Assembly (NCBI RefSeq): GCF_022829445.1
Contig: NZ_JAKSXY010000122.1
Span: 248,001 to 312,000 of the forward strand
Reading direction: 5' to 3'
From: Methylobacterium sp. J-068
Lineage (GTDB): Bacteria; Pseudomonadota; Alphaproteobacteria; Rhizobiales; Beijerinckiaceae
DNA: 64,000 bases
The notes beneath the pieces were generated by a model. That model did not search any database, was not told the origin of the DNA, and was given only the letters and a program-made list of their open reading frames with translations. Positions 63,195 through 64,000 of this stretch are shown piece by piece; position 1 is the first letter of the stretch, and every line of letters starts with the position of its first letter. A program made the translations under genes and the position numbers.

Positions 63195-64000
63195 CTACGA
63201 GGCCAGCGCGAGAATCGCGTCGCACGCCACATGGGCTTCGAGATGATCGGCGAGGCGGTCCAGCACCGCCTCGATCCCGGCCTCGTAGGCAAGGCCGCTC
63301 GGGGCGGCCCCGAGCCGGGCGAGCCACGCCCCGCGCTGGCGGTCGTCCGCGAACAGACCGTGCACGTAGGTCCCGGTGACGAGGCCATCGGCCGAGACCG
63401 CGCCGTCGCGGCGGCCGTCGCGCAAGCGGATCGCCGGGCGCGCCGTGTCGGGTCCGGTGGTGTCGCCCACATGCATCTCGTAGCCGCTGAAGGGCACCGC
63501 GTCGGGCAGGCTGGTGCCGGTCACGGCCGCGAGGTGTTTGACCGGCGTCATCACGGTCTCGACGTCGAGGAGGCCGAGGCCCGGCACGGAGCGCGCCGCG
63601 CCTTCGATGCCGTGCGGGTCGTCGATGCGCCGGCCCAGCATCTGGTAGCCGCCGCAGAGCCCGAGCACCCGCCCGCCGCGACGGACATGGGCGCGGATGT
63701 CGATGTCCCAGCCCTGGGCCCGCAGGAATTCGAGATCGTCGATGGTGGTCTTCGAACCCGGCAGCAGCACGAGGTCGGCGACCGGGATCGCCTCGCCCGG
63801 ACGGACCAGCACCACCGCCACGTCGGGCTCGGCCCGGAGCGGGTCGAGGTCGTCGAAATTGGCGATGCGCGGCAGCACCGGCACCGCGACGACCTTGCGG
63901 CGGGCCTCCCCGGCTCCCGAGCCGGCCAGACCGAGGGCGTCCTCCGCCGGCAGGTGGGCCGCGTCCGGGAAATGCGGGATCAGGCCGAAGCTCGGCCAGC
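63195..64000 (-). CDS. cobQ: Cobyric acid synthase (partial, 5-prime end beyond window)
   Basis: The C-terminal 268 or so residues of the glutamine-dependent amidase that converts adenosylcobyrinate diamide to cobyric acid. The frame stays open to the window edge (WPSFGLIPHFPDA at the start), so the ATP-binding N-terminal half lies outside. The class I glutaminase domain is complete: VLGLCGGYQMLGR with the nucleophile Cys, PFSGYEMHVG, and YVHGLFAD with the catalytic His. Its product feeds CobD, encoded 2.6 kb away. It is upstream of the ACS transporter gene on the same strand. Confidence 0.95.
   Translation of the reverse strand, partial: WPSFGLIPHFPDAAHLPAEDALGLAGSGAGEARRKVVAVPVLPRIANFDDLDPLRAEPDVAVVLVRPGEAIPVADLVLLPGSKTTIDDLEFLRAQGWDIDIRAHVRRGGRVLGLCGGYQMLGRRIDDPHGIEGAARSVPGLGLLDVETVMTPVKHLAAVTGTSLPDAVPFSGYEMHVGDTTGPDTARPAIRLRDGRRDGAVSADGLVTGTYVHGLFADDRQRGAWLARLGAAPSGLAYEAGIEAVLDRLADHLEAHVACDAILALAS

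Overview
The window is high-GC DNA from an alphaproteobacterium, most likely Methylobacterium or Methylorubrum (Hyphomicrobiales). This rests on gene content: a formaldehyde-activating-enzyme homologue, a MucR/Ros regulator, an ArsR-methyltransferase (SahR-type) regulator in front of metF-metH, CtrA-type boxes, BTLCP and DUF6481 proteins, and B12 synthesis genes. It looks like ordinary chromosome. I see no rRNA, tRNA, CRISPR array, phage, transposase or integrase. The last gene (cobQ) runs off the right edge.

Layout. 1-9.6 kb: L,D-transpeptidase, small stress-type proteins, cold-shock protein, AraC regulator, a Pat-like acyl-CoA synthetase/GNAT protein, class II aldolase, MucR behind a long AT-rich region, and a membrane-anchored Mrr-type nuclease. 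9.6-20.7 kb: zwf, then a minus-strand RND efflux operon (adaptor, two MdtB/MdtC-type pumps, outer-membrane channel) with 4-bp overlaps at every junction. 20.7-30 kb: a candidate small RNA, PLP aminotransferase, DUF4112 protein, orphan YejE-type permease, BTLCP protease with two CtrA-type boxes, phospholipase A2-like protein, DUF3775 and DUF429 proteins, a Nudix-carbonic anhydrase fusion frame and a DUF4142 protein. 30-40.5 kb: universal stress protein, two tandem paralogous exported proteins followed by a cytochrome b/molybdopterin oxidoreductase pair, an LpxC-like deacetylase, HIT and NudC hydrolases, a D-2-hydroxyacid dehydrogenase and the Fae-like protein.

40.5-50.2 kb: the methionine-cycle block sahR-metF-metH on the minus strand, with a perfect 18-bp palindrome over the sahR start codon, then a ROK kinase, dctA and a CYTH-like protein. 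50.5-57 kb: msrB, a YihY-type membrane protein, an esterase, and malonyl-CoA synthetase with malonyl-CoA decarboxylase (together malonate to acetyl-CoA). 57-64 kb: two MFS transporters around B12 genes (cobC, cobD, and partial cobQ) and a DUF3616 protein. MetH needs the cobalamin that these genes help make.

The most interesting non-coding signals are the candidate sRNA with its own promoter and terminator (about 21.15-21.31 kb), a palindromic repeat family whose ends supply or abut the stop codons of minus-strand genes, three in-frame tandem-repeat tracts (18- or 15-bp units), and the operator-like palindromes noted above.
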